DNA of 64,000 bases, from contig JABSQV010000005.1 in assembly GCA_013215565.1 (NCBI GenBank), positions 1 through 64,000 of the forward strand. The letters are read 5' to 3'. The translations under genes and the position numbers were made by a program. Origin of the DNA: Myxococcales bacterium (lineage in GTDB: Bacteria; Myxococcota_A; UBA9160; SZUA-336). The notes below the pieces were generated by a model. It had not been told where the DNA came from. It worked only from the letters and a program-made list of their open reading frames with translations, and searched no databases. Shown piece after piece: positions 61,387 through 64,000 of the stretch (position 1 is the first letter of the stretch; every line of letters starts with the position of its first letter).

Positions 61387-62801
61387 GACCGCCCGACCTC
61401 CCCGATCGCCTTCTCGATCTCGGCACTGATCTCGGCGGCTACCTTCGTAATCTGCGCTTGGTTCTCGCCCTCGACCATCACGCGTGCGAGCAGTTCCGTC
61501 CCCGAGTAGCGAACCATCACCCGGCCCCCGCCCTCCAGTGAGGGCTCGAGGCGTCTGATCGCGCTCGAGACACTGGCAAGGGTCTCGAGCGGCGGCTTCT
61601 CGCGCACGCGCACATCCTCGAGAACCTGGGGCAGCGACTCCATCGCCGCCGCCAGTTCCTCGAGCGGACGCCCCGTCCGCCGCATCAGGGCCAGCACCTG
61701 GAGTCCGGTCAGCATCCCGTCGCCGGTCGAGATCCAATCGCGCATGATGATGTGACCGGACTGCTCGCCGCCGAGGTTTGCCCCCTCCCGCTGCATCGCC
61801 TCGAGCACGTAACGATCCCCGACCGGCGCACGCACGAAGCGGATCCCCTCGCGCTCGAGCGCGATCTCGAGCCCGGCATTGCTGTACTGGGTCCCGACGA
61901 CGGTCGATCCTTCCAGCCGGCCGTTCTTGTGGAGATCGATCCCGAGCATCGCCAGCACATGGTCCCCGTCCACGATCGCACCCTTGGCATCGCACATGAT
62001 CGCGCGGTCGGCGTCACCATCGAGCGCGATGCCGAGGTCGGCCCGATAGGTGCGGACGGCTTCCGTCATCTTCTCCGGATGCAATGCCCCGCATTCGAGA
62101 TTGATGTTGGTCCCGTCCGGCGAGGTCCCGATCGGAATCACGTCGGCTCCGAGTTCTTCGAGCACCATCGGTCCAACTTGGTAGGCCGCACCGTTCGCAC
62201 AGTCGATCGCGATCCGCAGGCCCTCGAGATCGAACTCCTTAGGGAAGGTCTTCTTCAAGAAGACGATGTAGCGCCCCGAGGCGTCGTCGATCCGCTGGGC
62301 CCGGCCGATGTCGGCTCCCACCGGGCGCGCCCTCTGGAGCTCCTCCGAGAACATGAGAGACTCGATCCGCGCCTCGACCTTGTCGGGAAGCTTGAGTCCG
62401 TCGCCGGAAAAGAACTTGACTCCGTTGTCTTCGAAGGAATTGTGGGAAGCCGAGATCATTGCGCCCGCATCGCAGCGCATGTCGGCCGTCAGGAAGGCGA
62501 GTCCGGGCGTCGGCATCGGTCCGACCTGCAGTACGTTGACGCCCATCGAACAGATCCCGGCAGCAAGCGCATCCTCGAGCATGTAGCCTGAGCGCCGCGT
62601 ATCCTTGGCGATCAGGACTCGGTGTTCGCGCACCTGTGCCGGACCGAGTTGGAAGACCATGGCGAGCGCACGGCCGAGTTCGAGCATCACCTCCCCGCGC
62701 ATCGGGTATTCGTTGGCTCGTCCACGGATCCCGTCGGTTCCGAACAGCTTGCGCCCGGACCCCGAGCCGGTCTCTGTGCCGCCTGCGGCTGGCTTCCTCA
62801 T
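61383..62801 (-). CDS. glmM: Phosphoglucosamine mutase
   Basis: 472 residues. FGTDGIRGRAN lies near the N-terminus, the phosphoserine loop is SASHNSFEDNGVKFF, the metal site is DGDADR, and the sugar-recognition motif is GGEQSGHI. The C-terminal phosphate-binding loop RYSGTELLARVMVEG is present. It converts glucosamine 6-phosphate to the 1-phosphate for peptidoglycan and LPS precursors. Placement after cdaA-cdaR is the conserved arrangement in which CdaR and GlmM regulate c-di-AMP synthesis. Confidence 0.96.
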   Translation of the reverse strand: MRKPAAGGTETGSGSGRKLFGTDGIRGRANEYPMRGEVMLELGRALAMVFQLGPAQVREHRVLIAKDTRRSGYMLEDALAAGICSMGVNVLQVGPMPTPGLAFLTADMRCDAGAMISASHNSFEDNGVKFFSGDGLKLPDKVEARIESLMFSEELQRARPVGADIGRAQRIDDASGRYIVFLKKTFPKEFDLEGLRIAIDCANGAAYQVGPMVLEELGADVIPIGTSPDGTNINLECGALHPEKMTEAVRTYRADLGIALDGDADRAIMCDAKGAIVDGDHVLAMLGIDLHKNGRLEGSTVVGTQYSNAGLEIALEREGIRFVRAPVGDRYVLEAMQREGANLGGEQSGHIIMRDWISTGDGMLTGLQVLALMRRTGRPLEELAAAMESLPQVLEDVRVREKPPLETLASVSSAIRRLEPSLEGGGRVMVRYSGTELLARVMVEGENQAQITKVAAEISAEIEKAIGEVGRS

Positions 62802-63490
62802 TCGTCCTCCACGCCCCCCGTCTGCGATCCTTCCGCTTCCGCATCGGCCGGTGGGCCCTCGATCAGAACCTCTACGCGAATCGGGTCCAGCGGCTCAACC
62901 CGCCAGATGTCTGAACTCTCGAGAGAGAGGCGGGTCTCGATGACTGCGTTCTCCTCCATCCCGCTCACGTCGATCCGGTCTGTCAAGACGTCGCGAATTC
63001 GCCGCATCGCGAAGCGCGCGCCCTCGAGGTTGACGGCCTCTGGCTCGACCGAAACTCCGAGCACCCGGTAACCCTCCCGCGGTTCGCCGGACCAATCCAC
63101 GCGAACCGGAACACGCTTACTCGTACGCGAGTCGAGCGTCAGCGTGACGGTCGAGGGCGAGCGCGCCGAGACGGTGGCTCCCCGTGGGATCTGAAGCCGC
63201 TCGACCTCGATCGCGAAGCGAGCCTCCCCGGGTCGGACTCCGGACAGGTCGATCGGGTAGCGGACCAACTGCTTGGCCGCACGACGAAGCGCCGCACGGC
63301 TGCCGTTCAGACGCAGGTTGACCTCGCGTGCCGACTGCGCGATTACGACGACGTCCGCCGGTGTGTTCTCGGGCGCGATCGGAATGTCGAGACTCTGCTC
63401 GATCGAACGAAACCCCTGCGCGCCCATCCAGAGCAAGACTGCGAGGAAAAGGGCCACGATCTTGTAGAGCGCGTTGTTGAAAATCCGCAT
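62798..63490 (-). CDS. cdaR: YbbR-domain protein, CdaR-like regulator of diadenylate cyclase
   Basis: 230 residues with an N-terminal membrane anchor (IVALFLAVLLWMGAQGF) and extracytoplasmic YbbR repeats (strand-rich segments such as VTLTLDSRTSKRVPVRVDWSG). Its ATG overlaps neither cdaA nor a gap larger than three bases, and the stop overlaps the glmM start. CdaR modulates CdaA at the membrane in Firmicutes. Here there are about two YbbR repeats rather than the four of many CdaR proteins. The symbol rests on context. Confidence 0.85.
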   Translation of the reverse strand: MRIFNNALYKIVALFLAVLLWMGAQGFRSIEQSLDIPIAPENTPADVVVIAQSAREVNLRLNGSRAALRRAAKQLVRYPIDLSGVRPGEARFAIEVERLQIPRGATVSARSPSTVTLTLDSRTSKRVPVRVDWSGEPREGYRVLGVSVEPEAVNLEGARFAMRRIRDVLTDRIDVSGMEENAVIETRLSLESSDIWRVEPLDPIRVEVLIEGPPADAEAEGSQTGGVEDE

Positions 63491-63493
63491 GGC

Positions 63494-64000
63494 TCAGGAG
63501 GACGGCTCCGGGACTCGAACCGGATCGGATACCGGGTCCGGCGATTTCTGTCCGCCCGCCGGATCTTTGGGACTCTGCGCTGCCGATTCTTCGACCGGAA
63601 GAGCGGGCGCTTCGGGCTCTCGGATGTGGCCTGTGAGGCGCAGCAATCGCTGACGAAGCTGCGGACCGTCGAGGGCTTCTTCGATTGTACCGGCGGCCAC
63701 CAGCGAAATCCTTCCGGTCTCCTCTGAAACCACGATCGCGATCGCGTCCGTTTCCTCGGTAATCCCCACGGCTGCGCGGTGACGAGTCCCGAGGATTGCG
63801 GGGAGATTCGAACTGAGACCCAGCGGCAGGATGCAGCGAGCCGAGACCACGCGACCTTCGCGGATCACGACCGCGCCGTCGTGCAGCGGCGAGTAGGGCA
63901 GGAACAGAGCGATCAGCAGGTCCCGGGTCATTGCCGCATCGATGTGCGTTCCGAGTTCGAGGTGATCCTCCAGACTCACCTCCCTCTCCATGACCAGCAG
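63494..64000 (-). CDS. cdaA: Diadenylate cyclase CdaA, 5' end outside window
   Basis: The frame continues past the right edge; the ATG at 63991 is internal because the preceding codons (LLV) match the family strand before MEREVSLEDHLE. The DAC catalytic motifs are present: LHDGAVVI (DGA) and GTRHRAAVG (RHR), so it should make c-di-AMP from two ATP. The N-terminal three-helix membrane region typical of CdaA lies outside the window. After the DAC domain there is a Pro/Glu/Ser-rich tail of about 50 residues. Confidence 0.93.
   Translation of the reverse strand: MLVMEREVSLEDHLELGTHIDAAMTRDLLIALFLPYSPLHDGAVVIREGRVVSARCILPLGLSSNLPAILGTRHRAAVGITEETDAIAIVVSEETGRISLVAAGTIEEALDGPQLRQRLLRLTGHIREPEAPALPVEESAAQSPKDPAGGQKSPDPVSDPVRVPEPSS

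Overview
The window is GC-rich chromosomal DNA with no phage, insertion sequence, plasmid or CRISPR signature. Gene content suggests a free-living member of the former Deltaproteobacteria (Myxococcota or a related lineage). The pointers are an MglA-type GTPase, the thrS-infC-rpmI-rplT-pheST-ihfA-merR order, a fused isobutyryl-CoA mutase (IcmF), a lysine-rich histone H1-like protein, and several acyl-CoA ligases and short-chain dehydrogenases. This lineage call is inference from gene families, not a phylogenetic result.

Region 1 to 18 kb is accessory and metabolic, with mixed strands. A multicopper oxidase (cut by the left edge) is translationally coupled to a SCO1-CusF fusion lipoprotein. Next come an acyl-CoA ligase, a minus-strand trio (dimethylglycine-dehydrogenase-like flavoprotein, second acyl-CoA ligase, membrane glycosyltransferase with TPRs), a luciferase-like monooxygenase, a double-hotdog thioesterase, a sulfatase-superfamily lipoprotein, two SDRs, a sirtuin, BolA, a YkvA-domain protein and the repetitive H1-like protein.

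From 18 kb to the right edge every protein gene lies on the minus strand. In transcription order from the right edge: (a) a tightly overlapping block cdaA-cdaR-glmM-pdxJ-acpS-like-nnr-tsaE-lysC-comEA-like-yihY-iscS/nifS-mnmA-rnc-era; (b) thiolase-3-hydroxybutyryl-CoA dehydrogenase, then icmF, methylmalonyl-CoA mutase and meaB, a B12-dependent acyl-CoA module; (c) an MglA-type GTPase; (d) ribBA-padR-moxR-vwa; (e) miaB-bifunctional nuclease; (f) guaB-guaA and dnaE; (g) a secreted protein of unknown function, an AI-2E-type transporter, tRNA-Val, then thrS-infC-rpmI-rplT-pheS-pheT-ihfA-merR.

The most interesting non-gene-track item is a plus-strand RNA gene at about 36.9-37.1 kb. It is the only plus-strand transcription unit in the right 46 kb and has a good sigma-70 promoter, an extended foldable body and a strong intrinsic terminator. 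Other points of note are an AcpS homologue that lacks its metal-binding residues, an rnc gene whose best start is CTG, the SCO1-CusF fusion, and palindromes upstream of ribBA and icmF.

All assignments come from reading the translated sequences and DNA by eye. No database search was possible.
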